From an uncultured Roseobacter sp. (GTDB taxonomy: Bacteria; Pseudomonadota; Alphaproteobacteria; Rhodobacterales; Rhodobacteraceae): a stretch of DNA of 64,000 bases. The stretch is from positions 24,731-88,730 of the forward strand of contig CANMWT010000012.1 in assembly GCA_947501635.1 (NCBI GenBank). Direction: 5' to 3'. Below are positions 23,653-32,461 of the stretch, piece after piece (position 1 is the first letter of the stretch; every line of letters begins with the position of its first letter). The position numbers were made by a program, and so were the translations under genes. The notes beneath the pieces are model-generated. The model made no database searches. It was not told the origin of the DNA and saw only the letters and a list, made by a program, of their open reading frames with translations.

Positions 23653-24468
23653 ATGACAATCCTGTCCGCCTCTCTTCTGGCCCTCTTCGTCTGGTGGTTT
23701 TCCACCGGGGCGATCCTGTGGGTCGTGAAGACGGCGGACAAAAAAGACCCGGGCGCGGGGCTGCGAGCCACGCTCTGGGGGTTGCCCATGCTCGCGCTTG
23801 GCATCGCAGGCTTCTGGACAACCCTGCCGGACACAACGGTTTTCGGCGCCTGCGCGGCATTCCTGTCAGCACTGTGCATCTGGGGCTGGATCGAACTGGC
23901 CTTCCTGACCGGCGTCATCACCGGCCCCAACACCTACCCGCTGCCCGAAAACACACCCGAATGGGAACGTTTTGTGCGCGCATGGGGCACGCTGGCCTAT
24001 CACGAAATGCTTCTGGTGGGCACGCTTATCTCGCTGGTGCTGATAAGCGAGGGATACGCCAATATCTTCGGCGTGTGGACCTTTGCGGTGCTGTTTTTCG
24101 CCCGCCTCTCGGCCAAGCTGAACCTCTATCTCGGTGTGCCCAAGATCAACGTGGATTTCCTGCCCTCCGCGCTGGCACATCTCGCCACCTATTTCCGGAT
24201 CCGGCCGCTGAACTGGCTGTTTCCGTTTTCCGTGACGGCGCTCTCCTTCGCTGCGGCCTGCTGGCTGGAGCGTATCTACGCCGCACAAACCGACGGCCAG
24301 ATTATCGGCTTCTCTTTGTTGTGCGCCCTCACGGCGCTGGCACTTCTCGAACACTGGGTGATGGTTCTGCCAATCCCGGACGAAAAGCTTTGGCGGTGGA
24401 TGCTTCCCGCGCCCAAGCAACCAACACCCAAATCAACGATACTAAAAGGGGGACATCATGGACTTTGA
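23653..24468 (+). CDS. puhE: Putative photosynthetic complex assembly protein PuhE
   Basis: A 271-residue polytopic membrane protein with about seven hydrophobic segments, starting [22 protein letters not shown]. It is conserved between acsF and hemA in Rhodobacteraceae clusters as photosynthetic complex assembly protein 2. The start at 23653 is one base past the acsF stop; a longer in-frame start at 23479 lies inside acsF and is rejected. It overlaps hemA by 11 bp. Confidence 0.87.
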   Translation: MTILSASLLALFVWWFSTGAILWVVKTADKKDPGAGLRATLWGLPMLALGIAGFWTTLPDTTVFGACAAFLSALCIWGWIELAFLTGVITGPNTYPLPENTPEWERFVRAWGTLAYHEMLLVGTLISLVLISEGYANIFGVWTFAVLFFARLSAKLNLYLGVPKINVDFLPSALAHLATYFRIRPLNWLFPFSVTALSFAAACWLERIYAAQTDGQIIGFSLLCALTALALLEHWVMVLPIPDEKLWRWMLPAPKQPTPKSTILKGGHHGL

Positions 24469-25672
24469 TGCACTGTTCCAAGCACAACTGGACACTCTCA
24501 AAGAAGATGGCAACTACCGCATCTTCGCGGAACTTGAACGGCAGGCGGGCAAATTTCCCCAAGCCAGATGCCACGACGAAGAGGCACCCGATCAGGTCAC
24601 GGTCTGGTGCTCGAATGACTACCTCGGCATGGGCCAGAACCCCACCGTCATCAACGCGATGAAAGACGCCATCGACGCCTATGGCGCAGGCGCGGGCGGT
24701 ACGCGCAACATCTCGGGCACCAACCATGCCCACAAGCTGCTCGAAGCGGAACTGGCCGACCTGCACCACAAGGAAGACGCGCTGCTGTTTACCTCCGGCT
24801 ACGTCTCCAACTGGGCCGCCCTCAGCTGTCTGGGCGCACGCCTGCATGACGCGGTCATCCTCTCGGACGAACTCAACCACGCCTCCATGATCGAAGGCAT
24901 CCGCCATTCGCGCGCCAACAAGGTGCTGTGGAAACACAATGATCCCGAAGACCTTGACCGCAAGCTCAGCGCCCTGCCCGCCAACTGCCCCAAGATCGTG
25001 GCCTTCGAGAGCGTCTATTCGATGGACGGCGACATCTGCCCGATGCAGGAAATCGTCGAAGTGGCCGAAAAGCACGGTGCCATGACCTACCTCGACGAAG
25101 TGCACGCCGTGGGCCTTTATGGCCCGCGCGGCGGCGGCATCTCCGAACGCGAAGGGCTGCAGGACCGCATCACCCTGATCGAAGGCACGCTGGGCAAAGC
25201 CTACGGTGTCGTGGGCGGCTATATCACGGGCTCTGAGGCGCTTTGTGACTTCATCCGGTCCTTTGCCAGCGGGTTCATCTTTACCACCGCCCTGCCCCCT
25301 GCCGTGGCCACCGCCGCGCAAGCGTCGATCCGGCACCTCAAGCAATCAGATCAAGAACGCAAACTGCAACGCGAACGCGTGGCCTACCTGCGCAAGCGGC
25401 TGGACATGGAAGGCATCCCGCATCTGGAAAACCCCAGCCACATCATCCCCGTGATGATCGGCGATCCGGTGAAATGCCGGATGATCGCGGATTACCTCAT
25501 GCAGCAATACGGTATCTACGTGCAGCCGATCAATTATCCCACAGTCCCCAAGGGCACCGAACGGCTACGCTTTACGCCCGGGCCCCTGCACAGCGTCGAA
25601 GACATCGAACACTTGGTGCTCGCGCTCAAAGAGCTGTGGAAGCAATGTGCGGTCAGCCACGCGGTCGCATAA
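24458..25672 (+). CDS. hemA: 5-aminolevulinate synthase
   Basis: A 404-residue PLP-dependent enzyme condensing glycine and succinyl-CoA to 5-aminolevulinate, the first tetrapyrrole precursor (C4 route). The PLP-lysine segment [14 protein letters not shown] lies near residue 245 and [15 protein letters not shown] near 210. AAAGGGGG precedes the ATG. A copy within the photosynthesis operon couples precursor supply to pigment synthesis; the organism probably has another hemA for heme. A strong terminator follows. Confidence 0.95.
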   Translation: MDFDALFQAQLDTLKEDGNYRIFAELERQAGKFPQARCHDEEAPDQVTVWCSNDYLGMGQNPTVINAMKDAIDAYGAGAGGTRNISGTNHAHKLLEAELADLHHKEDALLFTSGYVSNWAALSCLGARLHDAVILSDELNHASMIEGIRHSRANKVLWKHNDPEDLDRKLSALPANCPKIVAFESVYSMDGDICPMQEIVEVAEKHGAMTYLDEVHAVGLYGPRGGGISEREGLQDRITLIEGTLGKAYGVVGGYITGSEALCDFIRSFASGFIFTTALPPAVATAAQASIRHLKQSDQERKLQRERVAYLRKRLDMEGIPHLENPSHIIPVMIGDPVKCRMIADYLMQQYGIYVQPINYPTVPKGTERLRFTPGPLHSVEDIEHLVLALKELWKQCAVSHAVA

Positions 25673-25697
25673 CCAAAAATCCACCTTCGAAAACCCG

Positions 25698-25726
25698 ACC
25701 CCGCGCGATTGTGCGGGGTTTTTTTT
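25698..25726 (+). terminator. Rho-independent terminator after hemA
   Basis: ACCCCGC (25698-25704) pairs with GCGGGGT (25713-25719), followed by an eight-base T run. It closes the bchF-to-hemA operon. Confidence 0.88.
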
Positions 25727-25829
25727 CGTGCTGGCCCCCAAGGCCGAAAACTACTTTTTGATCTTTTTAAATCTGCGATACCCTTCCCGCGGCCGGACCA
25801 TTCTCCGGCCAGCAAAGATTTGAAAGGAA

Positions 25830-26183
25830 ATGAAAATGTTCAAGAAGATTATGGCGCTGTCGGCAATGGCTTTGATGGCCGGGTGTATGTCGACCACACC
25901 TGCAGATACACCGACGGCTGCCACGCCCTTGCTCGACAAGCGGCTGGTCTCGGACGGCGGTGCCGTGTTTTTGATTAATTCAGACGGCACCATGGGCGGC
26001 GAGTGGAGAGGCCAGCCCATCGTCGGCACCTATGAGGCAACATCGACCGAAATCTGCAGCGTATTGACCGCCCCCGCGCAGCTTGCCGGTGAACGTTGCA
26101 GCGTGCCCGTGATCGCCGATGGCAAGGTGACCTTCAACCGCCGCGACGGATCGCAATCCGCCACCTATACCATCGAAGGCTGA
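25830..26183 (+). CDS. Small lipoprotein of unknown function
   Basis: A 117-residue protein with signal peptide MKMFKKIMALSAMALMAGC (lipobox LMAGC, Cys19). The mature part holds a small beta-rich domain with GGEWRGQPIVGTYEATST and two further cysteines. I do not recognise a named family. The start may be 25830 or 25836; GAAAGGAAA fits the second better. It stands alone between hemA and cycA. Confidence 0.7.
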   Translation: MKMFKKIMALSAMALMAGCMSTTPADTPTAATPLLDKRLVSDGGAVFLINSDGTMGGEWRGQPIVGTYEATSTEICSVLTAPAQLAGERCSVPVIADGKVTFNRRDGSQSATYTIEG

Positions 26184-26192
26184 CGCCCGGCC

Positions 26193-26223
26193 GGCCCGTG
26201 CTGTTCAAAAAAGCGCGCGGGCC
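26193..26223 (+). terminator. Possible terminator after lipoprotein
   Basis: GGCCCGTGC and GCGCGGGCC pair over nine bases (one G-T) around an A-rich loop, followed by only TTT. A weak terminator is likely. Confidence 0.45.
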
Positions 26224-26228
26224 TTTCA

Positions 26229-26262
26229 ACCGGCAGCACCGTATCAAACCGGTGCTGCCGGT
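26229..26262. repeat. Perfect 13-bp inverted repeat
   Basis: ACCGGCAGCACCG (26229-26241) and CGGTGCTGCCGGT (26250-26262) form a 13-bp stem with an eight-base loop and no T-run. It lies between the lipoprotein gene and cycA. It may be an mRNA-stabilising or processing hairpin, or act with the preceding hairpin in termination. Confidence 0.6.
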
Positions 26263-26325
26263 AAAAACTTTGGGAACATTGTGCAATTTCCGTAACCTGA
26301 CGGCATTATCGCGCCAACGTGACTG

Positions 26326-26352
26326 TTGACTCTGCGGATGATCTGCTACGTT
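26326..26352 (+). promoter_or_regulatory. Weak sigma70-like promoter of cycA
   Basis: TTGACT at 26326-26331 and TACGTT at 26347-26352 are separated by 15 bp, short of the usual 17. An AAGGGAGA ribosome-binding site sits close to the cycA ATG at 26382. No PpsR-type site is seen. Confidence 0.3.
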
Positions 26353-26381
26353 ATCTCCCAAAGAGCTAAGGGAGATACCTA

Positions 26382-26819
26382 ATGACACGCACATTCGCAG
26401 CCATTATCGCAATGACCTTCGCCGCAGCGCCCGCCTTTGCAGACGGACACGGCGGTTCCGGAGACGCCGCCGCGGGCGAGAAAACATTCAGCAAGTGCAA
26501 GTCCTGCCACATGATCGTATCCGACGCAGGCGAAGAGATCGTCAAGGGCGGCAAGGTCGGGCCGAACCTTTACGGCATCATCGGCAGCCAGGCAGGCACA
26601 GGCGACTTCAAATACGGTGATGACCTCGTTGCCGCTGGCGAAGCGGGACTGGTCTGGGACGCGGCAAACCTCGCGGAATACGTGGCCGACCCGCGCGCAT
26701 ACCTGCGCACGTTCCTCGACGACAGCAAAGCCAAATCCAAAATGGCCTATAAGCTCAAGAAAGGCGGCGAAGACGTCGCAGCCTACCTTGCCTCTGTCGC
26801 CCCCGCGCCAGAAAGCTGA
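26382..26819 (+). CDS. cycA: Cytochrome c2, soluble electron donor to the reaction centre
   Basis: A 145-residue exported protein with signal peptide ending ...AAPAFA before DGHGGSGD, the heme-binding motif CKSCH (near residue 39), and a methionine ligand in KSKMAYKLKKG near residue 126. Length and the KVGPNLYGIIGS and DPRAYLRTFL segments match cytochrome c2 of Rhodobacter. It would carry electrons from the bc1 complex to the tetraheme PufC or directly to the reaction centre. It is monocistronic with its own terminator. Confidence 0.9.
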   Translation: MTRTFAAIIAMTFAAAPAFADGHGGSGDAAAGEKTFSKCKSCHMIVSDAGEEIVKGGKVGPNLYGIIGSQAGTGDFKYGDDLVAAGEAGLVWDAANLAEYVADPRAYLRTFLDDSKAKSKMAYKLKKGGEDVAAYLASVAPAPES

Positions 26820-26843
26820 AACCAGCACATAACCTCACAGATC

Positions 26844-26872
26844 AAGCCGCCCGGCACCGGGCGGCTTTTTTT
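26844..26872 (+). terminator. Rho-independent terminator after cycA
   Basis: AAGCCGCCCGG (26844-26854) pairs with CCGGGCGGCTT (26857-26867) and runs into seven T residues. Confidence 0.9.
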
Positions 26873-26945
26873 GTTATTTGAAGATTTTGCCGTATAGTGA
26901 CCGGATACAATAACAGACGCCTTCGCCGTCGAAAGGTCCCGCACC

Positions 26946-28871
26946 ATGCGCTCTCTGCTCACATCCCTAGCCATCATCTCTGCTTCCTGCTCCGTCGCAC
27001 TGGCCGACGGTGTGCCCAGCGAAAGCGCGGCAGAGGGCACGTTTCCCGCCAAACCCTATTCGCCTTACGCCAACCGCAAAATTCCCGAGCGGCCACTTTG
27101 GGGCGACACCCATCTGCATACCGGCCTGTCTCTGGACGCCGGTGCATTCGGCAACACCCTGCTGCCCGACACCGCGTGGCGCTTTGCCAAGGGCGAGCAG
27201 GTGATCTCTTCCACAGGGCAGGCCGTGCGCCTGTCGCGCCCGCTCGACTGGATGGTGCTGACCGACCACACCGACATGATGGGCTTTGCGCCCGACTTGC
27301 AGGCCGGCAAACCCGGTGTTCTGGCCGATCCGAAAGGGCGCGAGTGGTATGAAGGCTACGCCAAGGGCGGCGAAGAGGCGGGCAAGACAGCCTTTGACCT
27401 CATCACGAACTTTTCGCAAGGCACCCTGCCCGAACTTTTGCTGGAATCCTACAGCCCCGGTGCCGATGCCTTTGCCTTCACCTGGGAACATATTGTGGAT
27501 GCCGCTGAACGCCACAACGATCCCGGTACTTTCACCGCCTTTATCGGCTTTGAATGGACCTCTGTGCCCAAGGGTTTCAACCTGCACCGCAACGTGATGC
27601 TGCGCGACGGCGGCATCCGCGCCAAACAGGTGACCCCGCCGGTCACACAAGCGCCCATTGGCGATACCAACCCGCTGACCCTTTATGACTGGCTGGACAT
27701 GTACGAGGAAAAGACCGGCGGCCGCGCCGTCGCCTTTGCCCATAACGGCAACCTGTCAAACGGCTGGATGTTCCCCACCGAAAAAACCTACCACGGCGGC
27801 ACAGTGGATGAGGAATATGTCACCCGCCGCGCCAAATGGGAGCCGCACTACGAAGTCACGCAGATCAAAGGCGACGGTGAAGCGCACCCCGCCCTGAGCC
27901 CGGATGACCCATTTGCCGATTACGAGAACTGGGACGTTGGAAACCTCGACCTGACAGAGTTGAAAACCGAAGACATGCTCGCCGGCGAATACGCGCGCGA
28001 AGCTCTGAAACGCGGCCTGATGCTGGAAGAAAAATTCGGCGTGAACCCCTATAAGTTCGGCATGGGCGGTGCGACAGACAGCCATACCTCTCTGACAACT
28101 GCCGAGGAAGAAAACTTCTTCAGCAAGTCCGTCAGCGTCGAGCCTTCGCCTACGCGCATCCAGCACCCCTTCGTGAAAAGCGATGCAGGAGAAATTCCCG
28201 GACACATGCTGGTTGCTTCCGGCTATACTGCCGTATGGGCCACCGAAAACACCCGCTCGGCTATCTTTGATGCCTTCAAGCGGCGCGAAACATACGCCAC
28301 CACCGGCCCGCGTATCGGGCTGCGGTTCTTTGGTGGCTGGGACTTTGACCAAGCTGACCTGAACACGCGCATGCCCGCCGAAACCGGCTATGCCAAAGGC
28401 GTGCCCATGGGCGGCGATCTGCCTCCCAACGCCGAAGCGGCCACAGCTCCCTCCTTCATGGTTTACGCGCTGCGCGATCCCATCGGGGCCAATCTGGACC
28501 GCATCCAGATCGTGAAAGGCTGGCTGGACAGCGCCGGCGCGCTGCAGGAAAACATATACGATATCGTATGGTCTGGCGACCGCAGCGCCAATGCCGATGG
28601 CACCGTCCCCGATGTCGGCAACACCGTCGATATCGATACAGCAAGCTGGGCCAACAGCATAGGTGCCTCCGAACTGTCGACCATCTGGACAGACCCCGAT
28701 TTCGACCCTGCCGAACGGGCCTTCTACTACGTGCGCGTCCTCGAGATTCCCACCCCCCGCTGGGTGCTCTATGACAAGCTACGCTTTGGCATCGACCTGC
28801 CGGCCGAAGCAGAGTTGACCCATCAGGAACGCGCCTACTCCTCGCCCATCTGGTACACGCCCGAAGACTGA
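26946..28871 (+). CDS. Exported DUF3604 protein (predicted metal-dependent PHP-like hydrolase)
   Basis: A 641-residue protein with a signal peptide ([20 protein letters not shown]). The metal-binding-like motifs [15 protein letters not shown] (near residue 52), [10 protein letters not shown] (near 107) and ATDSHTS (near 378) are typical of DUF3604, a family distantly resembling PHP phosphoesterases with unknown substrate. The cysteine in the signal could also be a lipobox (ISASC), but the spacing is unconvincing. It is probably periplasmic. It lies beside cycA with no known role in photosynthesis. Confidence 0.85.
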   Translation: MRSLLTSLAIISASCSVALADGVPSESAAEGTFPAKPYSPYANRKIPERPLWGDTHLHTGLSLDAGAFGNTLLPDTAWRFAKGEQVISSTGQAVRLSRPLDWMVLTDHTDMMGFAPDLQAGKPGVLADPKGREWYEGYAKGGEEAGKTAFDLITNFSQGTLPELLLESYSPGADAFAFTWEHIVDAAERHNDPGTFTAFIGFEWTSVPKGFNLHRNVMLRDGGIRAKQVTPPVTQAPIGDTNPLTLYDWLDMYEEKTGGRAVAFAHNGNLSNGWMFPTEKTYHGGTVDEEYVTRRAKWEPHYEVTQIKGDGEAHPALSPDDPFADYENWDVGNLDLTELKTEDMLAGEYAREALKRGLMLEEKFGVNPYKFGMGGATDSHTSLTTAEEENFFSKSVSVEPSPTRIQHPFVKSDAGEIPGHMLVASGYTAVWATENTRSAIFDAFKRRETYATTGPRIGLRFFGGWDFDQADLNTRMPAETGYAKGVPMGGDLPPNAEAATAPSFMVYALRDPIGANLDRIQIVKGWLDSAGALQENIYDIVWSGDRSANADGTVPDVGNTVDIDTASWANSIGASELSTIWTDPDFDPAERAFYYVRVLEIPTPRWVLYDKLRFGIDLPAEAELTHQERAYSSPIWYTPED

Positions 28872-28876
28872 CCAGC

Positions 28877-28892
28877 GGGGGCTGCAGCCCCC
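28877..28892. repeat. Perfect 16-bp palindrome after DUF3604 gene
   Basis: GGGGGCTGCAGCCCCC is a perfect palindrome five bases after the DUF3604 stop. It resembles the hairpin half of the REP-like elements of this window but lacks the GGGACCAAAGAA half. It may serve as a terminator or mRNA end structure. Confidence 0.6.
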
Positions 28893-28917
28893 TCCCCTGC
28901 CCTGCTGTCCTACCGGA

Positions 28918-28930
28918 CTGAAAACCGATT
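28918..28930 (+). repeat. 13-bp direct repeat, copy 1
   Basis: CTGAAAACCGATT occurs here and again at 29221. In both places it is followed within about 20 bases by TTTT(G/A)CGGCA-like sequence and then by a gene for a small membrane protein. It may be a shared promoter element or the mark of a tandem duplication. Confidence 0.6.
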
Positions 28931-28990
28931 GCATCTTTGGTGCGTTTTGCGGCACCACAGCCTTGGCGCTTTCAATCCACAGGACAGATC

Positions 28991-29224
28991 ATGGACAACC
29001 GCAAACTCACCTCTCTCTTCGAGATCACAGGATCCGTCTCGGCCATGGTCTACGCGGTGCTGATCGCATCGAATACAGGCAACGAGATTCTGGGCTTTTC
29101 GCTCTTGCTGCTATCCGCCTCGCTCTTTGCGGCCTGGGCAGTGATCGACCGGCGCTGGACCTTTCTGCTCTTGCAGGCCTTCTACGGCGGCTCCGCCATT
29201 CTGGGGCTGGTCCGCTGGGGCTGA
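28991..29224 (+). CDS. Small three-helix membrane protein
   Basis: A 77-residue protein, MDNRKLTSLFEITGSVSAM..., with about three hydrophobic segments. By eye it aligns without gaps to the membrane part of the next gene: E-I-T-G versus E-L-T-G at the first helix, with matching helix spacing. I know no function. The ATG at 28991 has AGGACAG upstream. The stop codon lies inside the second CTGAAAACCGATT repeat. Confidence 0.7.
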   Translation: MDNRKLTSLFEITGSVSAMVYAVLIASNTGNEILGFSLLLLSASLFAAWAVIDRRWTFLLLQAFYGGSAILGLVRWG

Positions 29225-29233
29225 AAACCGATT
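29221..29233 (+). repeat. 13-bp direct repeat, copy 2
   Basis: The second exact CTGAAAACCGATT overlaps the stop codon of the 77-residue membrane protein and precedes the cyclic-nucleotide-binding gene by 77 bp. Confidence 0.6.
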
Positions 29234-29310
29234 AAAGTGGTATATTTTACGGCAGCCCGACTATACATTCAGGCGCGCAGGCATAAGGCAGTGATCGGAT
29301 TGAGGAAAAC

Positions 29311-29946
29311 TTGAACCAGTATTTGGGCATTGTGTTGCTGGATTGGGTCGAACTGACAGGCTATGCCGCCTCTTTCCTCGTTTTCCTGACCTTTTGCATG
29401 AAAACACTCATTCCGCTGCGCCTCCTGGCTATCGCATCCAATGTGGTGTTTATCCTCTATGCGCTCGGTGCCGGCCTCGTTCCGGTTTTGCTGCTGCATG
29501 CGGCCCTCTTGCCGCTCAACATTTTGCGGACCTATGAACAGATCAAAATCCACCGCCGTGTGCAGCGCGTGACGGATGGCAGTGCGGACGTGGACTCCCT
29601 GATCCCCTTTATGCATGCGCGCCTCGGTCCCGCGGGCGAAGTGCTCTTTCGAAAGAACGATATAGCAAAGGATATCTTCTATATCAGCAAAGGCTCTGTC
29701 GAAATTCCCGAAATCGGCAAAACCCTCGGCCCGGGCACGCTCTTTGGTGAAATGGCACTGTTTAACGACGACCACACCCGCACGGCCTCTGCCATTTGTC
29801 TCGAAAACTGTGATTTGATGGTGATCTCAGAGGCAGACATTATCCGCCACTGCACAACCGACCCCGCCTTCGGGTTGTTTCTGGCCAAGCTTGTTGTGTC
29901 GCGTATGACTGAAAATCAGCAGGAACAGACACGCAAAATCACGTGA
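29311..29946 (+). CDS. Membrane protein with C-terminal cyclic-nucleotide-binding domain
   Basis: A 211-residue protein. Residues 1-75 form about three helices (WVELTGYAASFLVFLTF..., similar to YgjV-like small membrane proteins). Residues 95-205 form a Crp-type nucleotide-binding domain with the phosphate-binding cassette FGEMALFNDDHTRTASA. No DNA-binding domain follows, so it is a membrane-tethered sensor rather than a transcription factor. The start is TTG at 29311, supported by TGAGGAAAAC just upstream; no ATG is suitably placed. Its 3' end overlaps the convergent replication initiator by 8 bp. Confidence 0.8.
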   Translation: MNQYLGIVLLDWVELTGYAASFLVFLTFCMKTLIPLRLLAIASNVVFILYALGAGLVPVLLLHAALLPLNILRTYEQIKIHRRVQRVTDGSADVDSLIPFMHARLGPAGEVLFRKNDIAKDIFYISKGSVEIPEIGKTLGPGTLFGEMALFNDDHTRTASAICLENCDLMVISEADIIRHCTTDPAFGLFLAKLVVSRMTENQQEQTRKIT

Positions 29947-30619
29947 CCACGCGCACTTCGGATACGTCCCCGTCAACCTCGCGCAGGGCCGCCAGAATGC
30001 GCCGTTCCAGATGCGTCTGCACATAGGCCGCATGAAACCGTGACGGCGCACGCAACGTAAGTCGCCCCCCTGCCCGCTCCGCCCGTGTCAGGGCACTGAT
30101 CCATGCCGCATAGGCACCCGCATCCTCGGCATGCAGCAGTGCTTGCGCCAGAACCCACTCGCTGCCGCTGGACACATCGGGGGCAGCCACAGGGGTCTTC
30201 ACCGGCAGTGGCACCACGGTCTGGCTTTCGTCGCCAGCGCCCATCCGCAGCTCGAAATCAGAGCCTACACAGGGCCATTGCGCCGATGTATCCTCTAAAA
30301 TTCGGTCCAGCCCCAACGCGTATTGGGTCACACGTCCGCGCGCGCCCTGTCGCCGCACCACCAGCCAGCCGCGCGCACGCAACAGCGCCATTTCGCGTTT
30401 GACAGTGCGCTCGTCCACCGACCAAAGCTGCGCGATCTCGCGTTGTCCCACGGCAAGTTCGTCGCGGGCCCAGTTGTATCTGGCTGTCATCAGGGTCATC
30501 AGCCGCAGCACGCGTCTCTGATCGTGTTTGTCCCGCGCCAAAGCATAGGCGCCCAAAGCTGTCAGAATGTCGTATTTGCGTGCAGCGGCCCCACGACCCA
30601 CGGGTTTCGTGGAAAGCAT
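29939..30619 (-). CDS. DnaA-like plasmid replication initiator
   Basis: A 226-residue protein. Residues about 10-105 form a winged-helix DNA-binding region (REIAQLWSVDERTVKREMALLRARGW). Residues about 165-220 (YAAWISALTRAERAGGRLTLRAPSRFHAAYVQTH in part) resemble domain I of DnaA, the W-x-x-P-L...APNRF...W pattern, but no AAA+ ATPase is present. This matches the DnaA-like replicase of Rhodobacterales plasmids. It is divergent from parA across the iteron region. AAGGGCAG precedes the ATG. The 3' end overlaps the neighbouring cNMP-binding gene. Confidence 0.85.
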   Translation of the reverse strand: MLSTKPVGRGAAARKYDILTALGAYALARDKHDQRRVLRLMTLMTARYNWARDELAVGQREIAQLWSVDERTVKREMALLRARGWLVVRRQGARGRVTQYALGLDRILEDTSAQWPCVGSDFELRMGAGDESQTVVPLPVKTPVAAPDVSSGSEWVLAQALLHAEDAGAYAAWISALTRAERAGGRLTLRAPSRFHAAYVQTHLERRILAALREVDGDVSEVRVVT

Positions 30620-30834
30620 AGTCTGCCCTTATGTCTAGATGCATGCCCGCTACCGGGTCATGCTGCCTCTGAACGGGCTGATGGATCAGCCTCTTTGTCT
30701 GGGTCCCCGGCCTTTTCAGCCGCTTTTCCGAACCCTTCCCTGATTTGCGTCCTAAACGCCGATTCTGTCAAGAGCAGCTTTGCAACCAGCTGTCTTTCCT
30801 GCCCAATCCAAAAAGAAAAATATCGGTATATTGG

Positions 30835-30918
30835 TATTGGGGGACAGTCAGGGCGTCCCCCAATAAAGCGCTTTTGTCCCCCAATAGCCAGTCTGCTGCC
30901 CCGTGATGTCCCCCAATA
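30835..30918. repeat. Four iterons GTCCCCCAATA
   Basis: Exact copies lie at 30835-30845 (inverted), 30855-30865, 30876-30886 and 30908-30918. Start-to-start spacings of the direct copies are 21 and 32 bp, about two and three helical turns. They are probable binding sites of the DnaA-like initiator. Confidence 0.8.
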
Positions 30919-30940
30919 TCTTGTAGCGATGCGCAGGCTT

Positions 30941-30954
30941 GTCCCCGCGGGGAC
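30941..30954. repeat. parS-like palindrome 1 (origin region)
   Basis: GTCCCCGCGGGGAC, extended to the 16-bp palindrome TGTCCCCGCGGGGACA. It lies 22 bp beyond the last iteron and is the first of nine copies ending at 35597. Confidence 0.75.
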
Positions 30955-31048
30955 AGACCCGCTGCACAGAATCACCAGACCCCGCGGCGGCCCTTTACCT
31001 GAAGGCGCGCGCATGGGTCCGCATTTCTGCTACGCAATGATATTCCCT

Positions 31049-31066
31049 TTTGCGTTTTTCCGCAAA
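31049..31066. promoter_or_regulatory. TTTGCG inverted repeat upstream of parA
   Basis: TTTGCG (31049-31054) and CGCAAA (31061-31066) form a 6-bp inverted repeat; a further TTTGCG lies at 31094. These could be operator half-sites for the helix-turn-helix N-terminus of ParA, which autoregulates par operons in the related type Ia systems. The match is short. Confidence 0.35.
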
Positions 31067-31098
31067 TACGCGTAAATCTGGAAAAAAGCAGAATTTGC

Positions 31099-31112
31099 GT
31101 CCCCGCGGGGAC
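31099..31112. repeat. parS-like palindrome 2 (parA leader)
   Basis: An exact GTCCCCGCGGGGAC, 45 bp upstream of the parA ATG. The outer flank is C...A, so only the 14-bp core is symmetric. Confidence 0.75.
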
Positions 31113-31156
31113 AGAGGTTTTGCACAAAACAACACGAGCACAAAGACAGGCCGCCC

Positions 31157-32461
31157 ATGTTTACCCACAAAGACCTCGCGCAGTTGCAGGCACAATCGCT
31201 GAAAATGCAGGGGTTCATCCGCCAGCAGACCTACAGCCCGCAAAACGAGAAGACGCTGCGGCGCTTTTCCAGCTGGGAGGTGGCGGAACTGGTGTTTCAG
31301 GTCAACCAGTCAACGATGCGCGGGCGTCTTGCCGCCGACCCCACCCTGCCCCAGGGACAGGTAGAGGAGGACGGACGCCAGCGCTGGTACAGTCTTGACG
31401 AGATCAACGAGCTGCGCCGCCGGCTCAAGGTCAACCGCCGCTCGCTGATGCCCTACCGGCCGTCAGGCAAACGTGCGATGCGCGCGGCCATCGCCAATTT
31501 CAAGGGCGGCGCCGGCAAATCCACCGTGGCGCTGCACTTTGCCCACGCCGCTGCGCTGGACGGCTACCGCGTGCTCTGTGTCGATTTCGACCCGCAGGCC
31601 ACGCTGAGCCATTCGATGGGCCTGTCGGATGTGGCCGAGGAATACACCGTCTGGGGTATTATGGCGCGCGATCTGGCGGCAGAGACGACGCGCATGAATC
31701 AGGCCGCACAGGGTGCCGAAAGCGGGACCGCCCTGCCCCAGCGCCGCCTGCCCAGCAGCATCACCGACATGGGGCTGGCTGATCTGCGCGTGTCGGATTT
31801 TATCAAGCCGACGAACTGGCCCACGATCGATATTGTCCCCTCCTGTGCCAATGCGGCCTTTGTTGAATTCGCCTCTGCCCAGTACCGGCATATGAACCCC
31901 GAATGGTCGTTTTTTGCGGCCGTTTCGCGCTTTCTTGACCAGCTGGCACCCGACGCTTATGACCTTGTGCTTTTTGATTGTCCGCCGGCCATTGGCTACC
32001 AGTCGATGAACGCGGTTTTTGCGGCAGACATGCTCTATATCCCCTCCGGCCCGGGGTATTGGGAATATGATTCCACCACCTCTTTCATCGGTCAGCTGTC
32101 CGAAGCGCTCGAAGATCTCAGCCGGTTTTCCGGACTTGTCCCCGCGGGGACAATGACCCTGCCAAAGGCGTTTCTGGATGTGCGATTCCTGCTCACACGG
32201 TTCGAGCCCAACAACGATCTGCACCGCGCGATGCAGTCAGCCTTTGTCAAAGTCTGGGGTGATAGAGTAGCCACCCACCCCATCGAGATGACCCGCGCGG
32301 TTGAGCAATCAGGGCGCTTTCTGTCGTCCATCTATGAAATCGACTATCGCGATATGACCCGTGAGACATGGCGGCGGGCCCGGGCGAGTTTCGATCAGGC
32401 ATATGCTGAATTCCGCACCCATCTGGGCGCGGCATGGGACAAACTGGAGGATGAGGTATGA
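31157..32461 (+). CDS. parA: ParA partition ATPase
   Basis: A 434-residue ATPase with an N-terminal DNA-binding region of about 100 residues, as in type Ia plasmid ParA proteins. The deviant Walker A motif FKGGAGKST starts near residue 115, and the Walker B-like LVLFDCPPAIGY near residue 270. It moves plasmids by ATP-dependent binding to the nucleoid. A GTCCCCGCGGGGAC palindrome in the gene encodes VPAGT at residues 328-332. It overlaps parB by ATGA. Confidence 0.92.
   Translation: MFTHKDLAQLQAQSLKMQGFIRQQTYSPQNEKTLRRFSSWEVAELVFQVNQSTMRGRLAADPTLPQGQVEEDGRQRWYSLDEINELRRRLKVNRRSLMPYRPSGKRAMRAAIANFKGGAGKSTVALHFAHAAALDGYRVLCVDFDPQATLSHSMGLSDVAEEYTVWGIMARDLAAETTRMNQAAQGAESGTALPQRRLPSSITDMGLADLRVSDFIKPTNWPTIDIVPSCANAAFVEFASAQYRHMNPEWSFFAAVSRFLDQLAPDAYDLVLFDCPPAIGYQSMNAVFAADMLYIPSGPGYWEYDSTTSFIGQLSEALEDLSRFSGLVPAGTMTLPKAFLDVRFLLTRFEPNNDLHRAMQSAFVKVWGDRVATHPIEMTRAVEQSGRFLSSIYEIDYRDMTRETWRRARASFDQAYAEFRTHLGAAWDKLEDEV
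32138..32151. repeat. parS-like palindrome 3 (inside parA)
   Basis: An exact 14-bp palindrome within a symmetric 16-mer, read as V-P-A-G-T in ParA. Confidence 0.75.

Larger units (their letters stand above)
30620..31156. other. Putative plasmid origin of replication (rep-parA intergenic)
   Basis: This 537-bp region between divergent initiator and parA genes holds no credible gene. It contains an A-rich tract (30808-30838) suitable for strand opening, four 11-bp iterons (30835-30918), two GTCCCCGCGGGGAC palindromes (30941, 31099), and a TTTGCG inverted repeat near parA. The arrangement of initiator, iterons and AT-rich DNA is that of an iteron-type oriV; the function is inferred. Confidence 0.75.

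Noticed and set aside
30835..30918. Iteron cluster as a CRISPR array
   Set aside because: Repeats are 11 bp with 10-21 bp spacing and one inverted copy; no cas genes are present.
30323..31075. A plus-strand open frame across the origin region
   Set aside because: It crosses the 5' end of the initiator gene and the iterons, with low-quality composition; better explained as non-coding origin DNA.
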